Source of the DNA: Paulownia fortunei
Taxonomy: Eukaryota > Streptophyta > Magnoliopsida > Lamiales > Paulowniaceae
Reading direction: 5' to 3'
NCBI GenBank assembly: GCA_019321725.1
Contig: CM033123.1
Location: forward strand, 4,906,960-4,970,959
DNA: 64,000 nucleotides
How positions within the stretch are numbered: the stretch's first letter is position 1; each line of letters starts with the position of its first letter. Below the pieces are notes generated by a model. That model was given only the letters and a program-made list of their open reading frames with translations, had not been told where the DNA came from and searched no databases. Both the position numbers and the translations under genes were made by a program. Positions 12,664-26,035 of the stretch are shown here, piece after piece.

Positions 12664-15346
12664 CAAGATCAACTGGCTCCTTCTACCATCAAGGGTCCTA
12701 TCTCACGGAGTTGTGTAGTGTAACCTTGTACATGTTTTTGCTGTTGAAATAAAGAGTCGACATTGTTGTATGTATGTTTTTTCATTGTTGAAATAAAGGA
12801 TAGACATCGTTTGTCCTGCAGTAATAAAATTACAACATAGCGTTCGTACCCACCTTTGTGTTCAAACTTTACACGCTTCATTTATATTTATAATGTTATT
12901 TTACTTGTATGTTTAAGTATCTTATTTGGGTCAATTATTTTCAAAACTTATGATAAAAATTCATAATATATACGAGTATATAATGACAAATTTTTCCCAT
13001 CTTAGTATTAACTATCCGGAATCCTCTTTTAAGCCTTCTGCTTTTTCTAATTTGTTCCATTTACATAATTTCATTTTGTTCGCATCAGTAAAAGTACAAA
13101 CTCCTAGAGAAAACCTCTTGTATCAATTAAATTACTATAAATACAAATAGTTAAACACCACAGGCTCTCTTTTCTACCTGTTTTTGGGAATTACAAATGC
13201 ACACAAATTTATAATCTGAACAACTAACAAATAAAAACACACATCTATTATGATATCATTAAAATTTAGGCTTAGACTTAATGATTTTGTCAAATGAACT
13301 GGTGCAAAATACTAAAACTCCCACAAAAGCCTAATCAAACAGTTCCCACATAAACCTAGATATCCATTTCAGCTGCGAGGTTCCAAATATTACTGAACCC
13401 TAAGAAATTGTGACTTGATCACAAAAAACAGCTAACCTAAAGGAAGCAAAGCTAAGAGACAAGTGTCCTTTACTATCAATCGAGCATAAATACCATACTC
13501 TTCACCGATGAACAAAAGTTGAACTTGGATGGGCATTTTCCATCCATGGCTTTTCCATGAGTTTTGTTCAGTCTCATAGTCCGAGAACATAAGGCGTAAA
13601 GGACATCAACCATACAGACACAATGCTCTTTTTCATCTTGAAATTGAACACTAAAACCAATCATACACTATTGGAATAACACCAGCAGAAATCAAATTAT
13701 GTTTCAAGAAAATGAAACAAATAAATAAAACCAAATGCTTCATCACATAGACAACCAAGATTAATACACAAAGGATATACCCCACATCCGTCATTAACTT
13801 TCATCCTCCACCCTGGAGTAGAAGTTTCACTTCTAACATCACTACCACCACCAGCTTCTAACACGCAGCTTTGCTCTCAATTGCATCAACCAAACAAAGA
13901 TAAGACATGGTGAACAATATACTCCAAAAGATTTCCAAAATAGAGGGAAAAATAACCTACCTTAAAGCAAAGACAGAGTCAAACCTAAATGCAAATTAAA
14001 TTACGTTCTAGCAAAATAGCCAAACTCCAAGGAATTCACAACTAGGACAATTATTCTCAATTTTAAATGAAATAGTGCAGTTCTCTATCTAAAAGACACG
14101 ACAAAAGAAAAGAACTTCACAAAATAAATGAACAAACAACAATTAAAGTTAGTTTTCTTCTCCTTAAAAGGAGTAGCCTATTTATTACCAGAACAGTTAC
14201 CATGTAGTTTAGGACAGTTTGCTGACTTTGTCGAGAAATTTAAGAGACTAATTATATTCTACTCCACAGTGCTAAAGACTAATAAGATAGTTGGAATTTG
14301 GAACCATATACATCATATCATGAGAACTAGACCATCTGCCCTCCAAGACCAACATACAAAAGTTATTGGCTTTGAATCTTCACGGTACTAAAACCTCTAT
14401 GAAGATTGAGATATTCCAGTTCAACGGCTGCAGGGCCTGCATCTTGTATGACCAGTTTCAAGGTATCGCATCATGTCAACCCAGCCAATGCCACCTCTAT
14501 AGTTCCATTCCATGCTAAACACATACTGCACTAAGCCCGTGTTTAGCTTGAGTGGACACTTCACCAACCTTAGCACACGAGCATCTCCACGCCTGTACAA
14601 CACAAGGCCAAATACAGGGGGAAGATTATGTCATTGCCAAAATTTATCTACCACTAAGATTATCGCTATCCATTACGAGACTGATCTACCAGAGGTGGTA
14701 ATGCTAACTTCTATTCGAAAAAATGACTGGATGGATCAATAGTTTAACTACAGCTAAGATCTTCACTACCTAATAAGAGACAGAATTACCCAAGATAGGT
14801 TTAACCAAATTCCATCCACTAAGAAGGACCAAGCCTCTAGTTTCCTGTAATACTATTTCAAGAACTTCATTCAGGTTATTGGTAAGCAGCATTCAACAAA
14901 TTGAGAAGTAATAAATACCACTATCATCAAATATAACAATCGTGAAGCTTCAATATCATATAAAACCTGCAAAAGAAGGCTAGAGGTCAACCACTAACTT
15001 CACATCATTATCACAACTCACCAGCAATTAACTCACATAAAGTTCAAGACAAGCTACTATATCTCAAACATTACCATACGCGAAGACTCCAAAACAGCTA
15101 AAGCTATAAGCAAGCCGAATTTAAAACTACAGTTCAAAGTAAAATGAGTAACTCTATTCCTGAAGTACGACTTATTATGGCTAGCAAAAAAGTACAGCAA
15201 ACTAATGTAATCCGACCAGTCCCATAATTTAGCTGCAAATATGAGAACGCGTTGAACTGCAAGAGCCACCTACTCTGCACCAAATATGAGAACGCGTTGA
15301 ACTGCAAAAGCTCCACAAAGAAACATAGATGGAATCAAGCAGTAAA
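12664..15346. other. Region between convergent cyclopropane synthase and hnRNP genes
   Basis: Both flanking genes end here, so their 3' UTRs must lie in this stretch. There is an AATAAA-like hexamer near 12747 downstream of the cyclopropane synthase stop, and another AATAAA near 12792. The - strand part up to about 14400 may be 3' UTR of the RNA-binding protein, possibly with UTR introns. No open frame here looks like a conserved protein. Confidence 0.5.
15237..15307. repeat. 26-bp direct repeat in the 3' UTR of the hnRNP-like gene
   Basis: The 26-base unit at 15237-15262 recurs exactly at 15282-15307 (core AATATGAGAACGCGTTGAAC), starting 45 bases apart. It lies just downstream of the stop codon of the - strand RNA-binding protein and so is probably transcribed in its 3' UTR. 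Confidence 0.85.
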
Positions 15347-18300
15347 TCACTGCTGAGCCTGCCGAGTTGAAGCGCTACCATAGCCACCTCCATAGTTACC
15401 AGAAGCTTGTGATGGATCAGATCGCCAACCAGAATTTCCATATCCTGAATTACTGCTTCCATCACCATAACCACCCCCCATATAACCACCACTACCAGCT
15501 TGGAGGTCTGCAGCAGCACTACCATTTGGGCCACTTCCTGCACGACCACCAACAGCACCATAAGCAGCTTGGTTTCCATAAGCTCCATCATTCCCACCAT
15601 ACCCACCATAACCATAACCTTGACTCCCATACCCAGAAGCGCCACTTGGAGATTGACCAGTAGCAGCCCCACCACTACCAGGGCCAACACCACCAGCAGG
15701 AGTACCCCACTGTGAGCTTCCATAGCCATACCCAGAGGCAGCCTGTGAGCCCCATGAATTTCTTTGAGCATTTGGTGGACCACCATACCCGGCATTAGGA
15801 GCATTAGGATTTCCATAGCCTCCACTAGCAGGACCACCATACCCTGGATTCGTACCAGCATAATTTCCATAGCCATAACCCATGCCATTATTGGTAGGAC
15901 CATACCCATAACCAGGCGCATTATACCCAGACGAACCATAAGATGGATACCCACCACCAGAATTTTGTGACTGCATGTACCTGTTGGATTCCATTCGACC
16001 ATCATAAGAGCTTGAATTACCAACAGAAGAACCATAACCCTGATATCCTCCGCTGCTACCGCCAACCCCACCACCCATAGACCGCCCACCCCCACCAGGA
16101 TTGGCATCTTTAGGAAGGGCGCGTTTCACTTCCACTTGCTTGCCATTTAAATCATGGAAGGTCTTGTGTAAAACCCTATCTACTGCATCTTCAGAATCAA
16201 ACGAAATGAACCCAAATCCACGAGGACGATTGGTCTGCTGGTCATACATTATTACCACATCAGTTACCACGCCATAAGCTTCAAAATACTGACGAAAGCC
16301 ATCCTCACTCAGAGTTGGTGGCAGACCCCCAACAAATATCTTCTTGGTCCTGGTGCTTCCACCACCTCCAAAGTTTCTTGCACCACCAGAGTTTCCAACT
16401 TTTGAAACCTGTTGCTCCTCTCTTGATAAAGCTCTTTTAGCCTCAACCTATTTAGGAAAAACAAAAAATATCATGCGGTTACGCAGAAAAAAGGAAACAA
16501 CATACCACATTATTAAAGAATCAAAATTCGAGTTATTCTTTGCAGCCTTCAGTTAATTGTGGAAATTAAAACAACCACCCAGGTGGAAAACTAGACAGCT
16601 ACGTTATAAATAGATTATCAAGGAACAAGGTACTTTTGGAATCATAGAATCAAAGTTGGATCAATTCAATCCCCACAATTTAAGAATCAAAGTTAGATGA
16701 CCCCTTCTCTCAACATCTCCCCCTCATTTTCATTAACTTTCCCCTGATAAACAATCTTTTATCAACTACGTTACTGAGTCCTTGTGCAATATGTTGCAAG
16801 ACAATCATTAGATGATTAAAAACCCCTGCCAAAAAGAAATGGAAAAGGAAAGAGTTGGAACCATAATATACAAAATCACCAATAGTTCTTGCCTCAGTAA
16901 ACAGCACTGAGAAGATTAATGTAAATTGGGGAAATTGAAGAAGTCAGATAACATAAAAAGATGTTGAGAAACCATAGAAAGAAGTTTAAAATTTTTTAAG
17001 CAGCAGGCACTCAGAATGAGACATCAGTCACCAGACATGCAAATATCAAAAATATCCAGTCATGGAAAGCTCACAGGCACAAACTACAAAATTTAATCCC
17101 GAGCAAACTGTTAAACAAATTTCGTAAAGCGAACGGAGCAGAACATGAGATAGTTATGTGTGCCAGATATGGTGCCTTTTAGTTTAAGCTCACAGAGGAA
17201 AAATCCCATCTGCAGGTAACTGATCCATGCTTCAAATCGCTATAATTACATTTGAATATTACTCTAGAAAAATCCACTAGTGAAAAGTGTTATATATAGC
17301 CATGTCTGCACGAAGCAGGGCGTTAACAAAAAATGAATTAAGAGTTCTGTGGTTTCCTAAAACATCCTGATTGCCCAAACAGGAACAGAAAGTCATAAGT
17401 GGAATTACCAAGCAAAATAATTCCTAGATATCATTATTATATTGTAATCAATATGATGATAGACATCAGCCCCTAAGATTTTATAGTCAACAAAATTGAA
17501 AAATCTACTATGTTAACCAAAAACTTAACTGCAAATGGCCATGCCTAATGCTCATAAAACAATAGAGTGAAGCAAAGCATATATTACGATGGATAATGCA
17601 GTGATTTGGCACATTGTACAGACAAAGGATTCAAAAGAAGAACTTCAATTGCCAGAAAAAGAGGCACAATCATACATAGTCAAATTAACGTATCAGCAAT
17701 TGGCAAGCGTGCGTCTGAGAAAAGACCAATACATGCATACATACATAAATAAGTACATATTTCTATTATGACCAGCATGAACACAACAGAGCATTGACTT
17801 TATAACACTGATGCCGAACATAAATATTAAGACAAGCACATCAGGAAACAAAACAACTATTTGCATGAAAAGTCTTCATGTGATTACATAATTAATTGGA
17901 CAGAGATTATTGGTATTCCAACAGTGCAAGAAAAATTGAGACAAAACAAAAAAAAATATCAAAAAAAATATGAGATTTCCAGGTTATAAGCATTAATAGG
18001 TTCTATCCTAGGGAAGAAACAGCTATTGAGAAAAGCCAAGTGTCAAACAGAAAAATCAGAATTCAACAAGGTATGGATCAAAGCAAAATTAAACTCACAC
18101 TACATAGACTTTTTATGTTTAGGAGCTATAACACAAGAAACAGTCAAGACATAACAACAAAGAAAGCTAGAAAATAAAAATATGAAGCTTAAATAAGCCC
18201 AAAATCAGAAACTCATTAGCGTAACACAAGAATACTTGTTATTCCCACAGAATCAGATACATACCTGAAAATAGCAGAAAAAGGAAAACATTGAACTCCA

Positions 18301-19164
18301 GACTATCAGCACAACAAAAAATAAACGAACTGAGATGCATATGACAAGAAGACACCCAACTAATCAAAAACAAACTAACTTCATCAAGCTCCAAATAGTG
18401 ACCAGTCACCAGATGCCATGGGAAGAAAACCATATGTGCATCCAAAACCAAGGATTTTCATATAGAACAAAAATAATCCAATACAATAAATAGAAATACA
18501 GCAAGGAAACATACAACATAATCCAGCTGCCAAAATTAAACCAGCGACCAAAAAAACAGAAAATATTTTAAGCCTAGAATTCAAGTAGATAAACTAATTA
18601 TAACGGAATACAAGGGAAGATATCAATCAAGAATGCATTAGATATTGAAATGCTAAAATAGTAAAAAAAAAAACAAAGCCTGAAAAACGTAAGCATAACT
18701 TTAAGCTGAGGCACATATATACATCAAGAACTGCAATCCCATAAAGTCCAATCACCCAGGAGCTTAACTGAACAAACTAACAAGAATACATTAAAAAAAA
18801 GGCAAAATGACACAAGCCCGGATGCAAAAATGACGATACAAAAACTCAAATGCCCAACCCAAATATTTTTCAAAACAAAGAAATGGATAGCAAGAAGGAA
18901 AAGAAAAAGGAATACTTTTTCAGTTATTCATACTAATCTTACCGTGCGACCATCAATAACATGCCTATCCTGAAGAACCCTGTCAATGATGTTCGGATCT
19001 GTGAAAACAACAAATCCAAAGCCTCTGGGCTTCCCAGATATTTTGTCTCTCATCACAACAGCCTGCAGTACTTCTCCATAGCCTTGAAAATACTCCTTCA
19101 GCTTCTCCTCATTTGTCTCCCATGAAATCCCCCCAATAAATAGCTTCCCTTGATCTGAATCCAT
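15347..19164 (-). CDS. Heterogeneous nuclear ribonucleoprotein-like, two RRMs plus glycine/tyrosine-rich tail
   Basis: Predicted 440 aa from two coding exons, 18943-19164 (74 codons) and 15347-16447. A 2.5 kb phase-0 intron falls between RRM1 and the linker. RRM1 has RNP2 LFIGGI (residues 8-13) and RNP1 RGFGFVVF (47-54). RRM2 has RNP2 IFVGGL (111-116) and RNP1 RGFGFISF (150-157). From about residue 200 the tail is low-complexity, rich in GYG, GGYG and SGYG units, and ends STRQAQQ. This is the layout of plant hnRNP A/B-like (RNA-binding protein 1 / UBP1-related 'heterogeneous nuclear ribonucleoprotein 1') proteins, which bind mRNA in nucleus and cytoplasm. The tail resembles prion-like domains that support condensates; that role is inferred. 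A purine-rich 5' leader lies at 19165-19330. Which paralogue it is cannot be told. Confidence 0.92.
16448..18942 (-). other. Long intron of the hnRNP-like gene
   Basis: The donor reads ACG|GTAAGA and the acceptor AAATAG|GTTGAG on the - strand. The 2495 nt between them are AT-rich with only short open frames. Long introns in plant RNA-binding protein genes often carry alternative exons that autoregulate the message; I see no specific candidate here. Confidence 0.7.
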
Positions 19165-21179
19165 TTATGTCAATACAGGGAGAGTTTTATTGTGTGTTGT
19201 GTGTAAAAAGTAGAGGAGGGCTGACTGTCCGAAAGAATTAGGGTTTGGGTTTGTTTAGGTGAAAGCCGACTGCGGACGAGAGGAGGAGAGAGTGTGCGTG
19301 AAGAAAGAGAGTGAAGGTTTTATTTATTTTAGGTAAGAAATGGATGGCTAAGATCTGAGGAGGAAAATGGGGGATTGAGAACAGAGGGTTGAGATTTGAT
19401 GGTTCGATATTCTTTATTGGTGGAAGAGAAAATTAGATGTACAGCTAAAATGTTTACAACAATTTTCAATTATTGGTGGTGGACTGGTGGTAGTAAAATG
19501 GCACAAGATTTTAATTTTTTCACGGAAATTGCACTTCACCCCCGTAAAACCGCAAAAAATATAATTTTGCCACTACTAGTCAACTTTTTGTCAAAATTTG
19601 TAGCACTTCCAACAAAGTTTTATTACACTTAAGCCCATAAAATTGTCTTTGCTCAATATTTTGCCCCCAGTCAACTCTGTCGCAAGTTTTCTAGTACTTC
19701 ACCCCTACACTTAACCCCTCAAAGTTATTTTTTGCTAATAATACGGTCTTTTCTTATAATGATTTCATTTCTTTTACCAATTTGTAGGTAAATCAATTAG
19801 TCAAAATAGTAGAACAATTTAGCACATTAAAAGAAAATTAATTTAATATATTTCACACAAAAAAATTATATTTTTTATTTTATAGTTGAACATATTACCA
19901 ATCTACGTTGTAATCTATTTTCGGTTATGATAAACAAAAATAACTTAATCACTTTGCTATTTTGGGAGTATTTTATCACTTTTTATGATGAATATTTGGA
20001 GCAGCCAAAAACTTGACATTTTATTTTTTTTATTTTAATACAATATAGATAGTTGCAACTCCTATAAAAGATCAAGAATTCCTAATACAAAGATATTTAA
20101 TCTTGACTAAATGGTATGTAAATATGCTATGACTCTCAAGAATAAATGGACTAAGTAGTCTCACCTATAACAATTACTATGAGAAAATTTTAAAAACTAT
20201 TCAAAACGTCCATTCCATATCGTAACAAATTATTTTTATCAAATTACTCTATAAATCGTAATTTAAAATTTTAATTAAAATTGTACCCCCTTATATGATT
20301 TGGTGATAGTTTGGAATTTAAATAAATCGAAATGCATCACCTAAACAGGTATGGTTAGATTTATTAATAATTAATATTAATTTTAGTTTTAATAATTAAC
20401 TTGTAATATGTTTAAATTTCACGGAATTAACTTTTTAGGTGTTTATTAACTTTTCATAAAAAAAAATTATTTTTATCTCAAGTTGCGATGTAAGGAACAT
20501 ATATGTTTAATTTTAATTTTAATTAGTTTAGCATTTTTTTTAAAGTGTTGGTTTATTTAATTTTTTTTCTATTTATTTTCTAATTGTTCATTTTTCCTTT
20601 GTAACTTTATGATAATCAATTTTCCTTTCAAAGAATTAGAAGATAAAGAAAATAAGTACTTTTTTTTTGCGTATAGACTCAAAAAATTGTGTGTTTGTGG
20701 TGTTTGTATATTCAAAACTTTTTTTCTGTTTGCATTTTAAAATATTGAGAAGTTTTGTGCTAGGTAACACAAATGAAATTAAATGAGTAAATAAAATATG
20801 TGAAATGAGTTCAAATTTTTACACAAATATGTAGTTATTTGTTAATACTAGAATAATTGCATAAGTTCAAGTGGCTTTATAGCCACTGTGAATATTTGAT
20901 TTAAATACCATAATATACCCTAGGTTGTGCCTTAAAGTAGACATGTTTGTTCATTTTAGAGAGTGTTATATTTGTCATAATTAACCAACGAGTTTTTTTT
21001 TTTTTACTTCTTCTCTTTTGGCTTTTCAGTGAAAATTAGGCGAAAAATATAAGAAATTGGTATTAAAAATTGAGTTTTGACATAAATTTGACCAATAAAT
21101 AAAGTGAATTTTATTTTATGAGAATATATATAATTTGATTAAACATAATCTACGCCATGAGTAGATAAGTTTAGTGTAT

Positions 21180-21950
21180 TTGATTTCTCAAAATCAAATT
21201 TGGGTGAATTGAGTGAATGAGAAATTAATGGATAAAATAAGTCAATTAAATAAATGGTTGATTATGAAAAATTGGTAACATGAAAGTCATAAATCTCACA
21301 TTGAAAAAGTTGAACAACTTTACCTACAAATATAGAATCTCACTTTAATAAGGAGTTATCCTATAGTACACTTTAGTAGTCTTTTGATTAGATTTAGTTA
21401 GTTAAGGAGTTACGAGAATGGTGCGTAGCATCATCAGAGGTTGCACCCCCCATGCATGCACACGTTGCAAAGGTTGCATTAGGCAATTTAGAGGCACACT
21501 TTGCGATCAGACGATTAAAATTGATTTTTGGTAAGGGGTTTACTGTAAGGGATATGAACCTTTGCAAAGAGTTGCAATCGGACAGTTAAGATTAATCCTT
21601 AACACGGGGTTCACTGTAAAAGTGTAGATCATTATAAGAGTATGGATTTTCACAAAGGGATGCAATTGTACAGATAAAATTGATTCGGACTGAAAATTGT
21701 ACCCACTCATGAATTGGTACTATAAATCTTCGAAAACTATAAATAGACCATCAGATTTTATTATTTTCATTTATTCATTCTCTTCTTATATTCCCCTCAA
21801 GTTCAATAGAGAGTTTTAAATACTTTTATAGTTCGGCAATTTTATGATTTGTAGTACAACTATTACAAGACATAAAATCGTTGTATTTTGGGGGACAATT
21901 GCCATGTTGCGTGAGCACCAAGTGCGGGACAATTTCGTCTTAAAAAAAAA
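21180..21950 (+). mobile_element. Possible solo-LTR or LTR remnant
   Basis: The segment has a TCTCACATTGAAAAAGTTG tract of the kind seen in plant Copia-type LTRs, a CTATAAATAG TATA-like box at about 21738-21747, and a promoter-like T/C-rich leader after it. No retrotransposon gag or pol coding sequence is visible on either side, so if it is an LTR it is a solo copy or a remnant. The boundaries are guesses. Confidence 0.35.
21501..21692. repeat. Three imperfect tandem units in the LTR-like segment
   Basis: Related units begin near 21501, 21572 and 21661. Each has a TTGC/TGCAAT(C)-ACAG/GACGATTAAAATTGATT-type core, and the first two continue to GGGGTTTACTGTAA or GGGGTTCACTGTAA. Spacing is about 70-90 bp. 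Such internal repeats are common in LTR U3 enhancer regions. Confidence 0.55.
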
Positions 21951-24646
21951 GAGTCTAACTCTTGCTTTGATTCCAACTGTTATTTTGCCAAAATATTTTG
22001 AGATGTTTTGATATTACACCTACCAAAATTTCCAACAAAAAATGATATTTTTTATTTACATTATTGAAAAAATTATGTTATTATTTTTAGTATGAAGGTT
22101 ATGATATTATTTTCATGTTGAAGTAATTTTTTCTACTAATATTTTTTTTTGACTTAATTATTTTTTCTTTATTTATTAACATCCTCCAAACTATCCACAA
22201 TTGCTTAAAATCGCACTTTTTGTTTCACTTGAAAAAATCGCAACTTAAAATTAATTTTTAACAAAATCACATATAAAAATTTAATTTTAAATTAGTAAAA
22301 AAAATCACAAAATTGCACCGATATCACACCTACCTTTCACCATGAGCTATCTACAATTGAAGTCTTCGCTGGAGCAACTACTTTCACTATTTTTCCTAAA
22401 ATATTATGCTATTTTCCTACACGACAATTTTTGTTTCTTATGAAACTATACCATCAACCATACATATCAGAAATAAGGAGCGATCAATCATAAGTACAAA
22501 AATTTTGTGGGTGGCCCCTACAGTTAATGGGACGGTGGATAGTACTTGGGGTATTAATATAAAAGTTGAAAGTTCGATTCTTCATAAAGGTATAAAAAGG
22601 TTGTTTCAGAGGTGAATTCAAATATATTACTTCTCTAAACAGGAGTCACATATTAAATTATCGGCCCAAGTGTGTGTACACTATGAATATCACATGACTG
22701 ATTTTACCGATAAGAATATTTGGAGGTAGATATTTACTCTAGGATTTAAACGGAGCATAAGCCACGGATACTTGGGTATAAAAATAAAAATTGTGGGCGT
22801 GCACCTTATTTATTTCCAGAAAAGTATTCATGAATGTTCACATATTCTTGAAAAAAATTGTAACTAGGGTTGGCGCACACGTCTTTTTGACTTGCTCCCC
22901 GCAATCAAATCTACCTTTACTATAATTCTTTATAATTGTCCTCTTGAAAAGAAATCAGAGATAGTTTCTCATAATTATTATTTTTTATTTCTATTTTAAG
23001 AAAAATGATGATTACATTATTATACTAAAGTATTCTATCAATCATCAATTCTATAGAATCACACAATAAATATAAGATAATAATACTTATACTATCACTC
23101 AATCATTAATTTAATTTAATCAACGATTAGTAGGAGATAGCAGTGCTTATTATTCAATTGTTAATTCAATATAGTCAACTATTAACAAGAGATAAAAATA
23201 CTCACATTATAGAATATGGCAAATACCCATTTAATATAATCAATTAATATAATAATAATCATATTATAGATTGAGATAAATACTCATATGTTTGATAAAG
23301 TAAAATTTAAATTCAATATTTGATATTTGTAAAGTTTTGAGGTATAAAGAATTATCGTTTGAATAAGATTTCATTAGTCTCGTAATCTTTTTTCATGATT
23401 AAAATAATTTATATACATTAGTTTCAAGTATGAATGATAATAGAATGAGTCCAAATCTGAACCCATTTTAAATCTGCTTCATTTATATTAAATTTTAAAT
23501 GAGTTTTAATCAGGTCATAAGTTTATCGTTCTAAAACCTGACCCGACTCATTTATTATTTTCAATAATTTATTATATATATTGATATGATTTTTTTTTTA
23601 GAAAATAATTTTTTAGAAAATTCTAACAATATTATTTTAAAAAAATTTAAATTATAAAATAAATTTAATAAGTATATCAATTGAATCTGAATTTTTAAAA
23701 ATCTTAACAAGTCATATCTAAAATTCATACAAACCCAACTCAAATCCAAGTTATAACATCCCTACTTAAGCTAAAAGCTTTGGCCAACTTTTTCCTCTAA
23801 AATTTGAACAAACAGTATTCATTGGATTCTCATTGGGCTTTGCTTTGTTAAATTAACTCCAACAACCTCCCACAAATTGCTTTATTACAATTATTCTCAA
23901 TGGAAGGCCCACAAGTTTTGGTAGAAAGACTACTGTCTAGGTATAACTATAAGCTCTTAGGTCGACCTAATTATGAGCTATATTATTGTATATCAAAGTG
24001 ATATACTTGAAACTTTATTAAAAAAAAAAAAAAATGACATGCTTGAAACAAATTCAAACTTGTCTCATCTAAAACATGTTAAAGACTTAACAAAATTTTG
24101 AACAGTTACAGAATTAGTAGTTTAAACTAATATAGAATCATTTCAAATTCAAATTAACAAATATTGAATTTTGTGTGTACTAAACACGTTGGTTTTTTTA
24201 CCTAAAATCTTTCTACTTATTCAAGGATAGTCAAAAGAACTAAACTCGGACATTCATTCTGGTATAAATACCATATCCACCCCAACATTGTTTGTCATAA
24301 AATAAATGTGCCAAGTGACTTTAAAAAAGAAGAGAATAAAAGTGAATAAATTCGAAAAACGAGAGAGTAGCATGAATGTCAGAGTGGGATCCTCCAGTGT
24401 TCCAAAATGCAAATCCAAATACAAAGCCAGTTTTGTCCCATGGTCTTTATTATCTTTGTTAAACTCATGTGTGCCCACCTCATCCCCATCATTATTACAA
24501 CATTTCCTTTCTCAACGTTATTATTTTCAAAATTCTTTGGGGGGGCGATGCATTAAAATCAAATCTCTGTCTCTCTTCTCCAACACACACATTTTCACAC
24601 ACAAAACTCAGGCAAGGCCGAGTGCAGGAGATCTTGTGGGCTTGAA

Positions 24647-25952
24647 ATGGGATGCTTTCTTGCCTGTTTTGGCTTCAAAAAGAAGAAAAAGCGCAGAAAG
24701 CCTGGCAAGAAAAGTCCCTCTGGAGAACAAGTAAGAGCTCTTCAAATTCAATCACTTTAGGCTATGTATCAGTTATCTGTTGAAACATCAAAGCCAGATA
24801 TTAATGTTAAAATTTTCATATTGTTTCTTATCTTAAATGCTTATATTCTTTTGTATTTGTTAGAACCATGGAAGTTATGTACCTCTTGATTCTGATGTCT
24901 CAATCAAACTTGATATCAAAGAAAACAACATCACTTCAGATTCTTATCAGCTCAAGTAAGCCACTGTCCTTTTTCTTTTTCTTTTTTTTTTTTTTGCATT
25001 TTCCTGCCTTTTGATTTAGTGTAGAATATATTGGACATAAGTTTTTATCTGCTAGAATCCATTTTTCTGATTTTGTAGAGAGAAGCCAAAAGAGCCCTCG
25101 ATATTGAAAATCAAAAAGAAAGTGAGCTTTAATTTGAATGTGAAGGCTTATGAACCAATCCCAAATGATGATGATGATGATACCGGCATGTACCTTTCTG
25201 ATGGTGAAGAGGAGACAAAATGGGAATTCAATGCAGAAACCAAAAGCATGGCCAGTTTACACTATGAAGAGGATTCAATAGCATCAAGCATCAGGTCTCA
25301 CCCTGCAAGCTATAGATACCAGAACTGCAGAGACAGCTATGACGAAGAAGATGATGAGTTGAAACTCGAGGAAAACAACTTAAACTTTGATGACATTGAG
25401 GATAGTGATGAAGAAGTGGACGATGTTTACAGCAATGAAAGTGATGATGGAATGCCAAGCCAAGAAGATTTCCCGTGGGAGTTAAATCCTGTGAATGTAG
25501 AAGCAGACAATCAAGTTATCAATACTCAAATCCCTGAGGAGAAAAACAGAAGTGTTGAGCACATACATGATTTGCAGAACAAAGAGCTGCAGGGGTTCAA
25601 ATCGAAATCCCAAGCTCGAGACCGGAGCCAGTATGTGTTTTCTGTGCTTAATCCAGTTGAAAATCTCAGTCAATGGAAAGTAGTTAAAGCTAAAGCAGCA
25701 ACACCGCAATTGAAGTGTCAGAAGGAGAATTTAATGTCAAAGCAAGAGGGTCACAGCCTCTCAAGCACAAAGCCTAATTCTGATTCTTTGGCTCTCAAGA
25801 AAATGAGAAATCCAAATGTTTCTCAACTTCCAGGACATACCGTTGCAGTTGATGCCAGTCTCTCAAACTGGTTGGGCTCTTTGGAGACACAAACAACCAC
25901 CAAGAATAGCAGTTCAGGTCAGCGATCCAACAGAAACACCACAGACATATAA
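24647..25952 (+). CDS. JASON-like protein, C-terminus apparently truncated
   Basis: Exons 24647-24730, 24864-24955 and 25079-25952 give about 349 aa in frame with GT-AG borders. The protein starts MGCFLACFGF, so Gly2/Cys3 could be lipid-modified, followed by a Lys/Arg cluster. The block KKVSFNLNVKAYEPI and the order of segments match the plant JASON family as I remember it. Arabidopsis JASON keeps the two male meiosis II spindles separated through an organelle band, and its loss gives unreduced pollen. Residues from about 80 to 170 are very acidic (DDDDD, YDEEDDEL, DSDEEVDDV), then comes a serine-rich part with a SLSNWLGS motif. The in-frame stop comes before the segment that family members normally carry; a matching stretch lies just downstream in another frame (see 25953-26035). 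Family assignment is moderate; function by homology only. Confidence 0.75.
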
Positions 25953-26035
25953 AACTTGCCGTAGAAAAGATAAGACCTATTGCTAGCTGCACACTAGAAG
26001 AACATTTGACGCAAAGTTGCATTGCAGGTATACAA
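25953..26035 (+). other. Out-of-frame remnant resembling the JASON C-terminal motif
   Basis: Just after the stop of the JASON-like gene, another forward frame reads VEKIRPIASCTLEEHLTQ, which resembles the RPILGALTVEEL-type motif I recall near the C-terminus of JASON homologues. An intron joining the two frames (AGTTCAG|GTCAGC to CCGTAG|AAAAG, 25918-25964) would be only 47 nt, below the usual plant minimum. A frameshift is the simpler explanation. After this remnant I see no further conserved tail. Confidence 0.45.

Larger units (their letters stand above)
19165..24646. other. AT-rich intergenic region with repeat debris
   Basis: About 5.5 kb between divergently oriented genes. It begins with the 5' region of the RNA-binding protein gene and ends with that of the JASON-like gene, where GTATAAATA at 24262-24270 could be a TATA box with a long 5' UTR following. 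Between are an LTR-like segment (about 21180-21950) and simple AT-rich sequence. No open frame resembles a protein. Confidence 0.6.

Noticed and set aside
15367..15970. His/Tyr- and Ser/Thr/Ile-rich + strand frames
   Set aside because: They are antisense shadows of the same repetitive tail.
15229..16107. A 292-codon open frame on the - strand, in another frame of the glycine-rich tail, giving a Met/Val/Leu-rich protein
   Set aside because: It is a frame shadow of the repetitive GGN/TAY codons of the hnRNP tail; the real frame has two RRMs and a family match.
24306..24734. A 142-codon + strand frame before the JASON-like gene
   Set aside because: It runs through the 5' leader and overlaps exon 1 in a different frame; the frame starting MGCFLACFGF is the conserved one.
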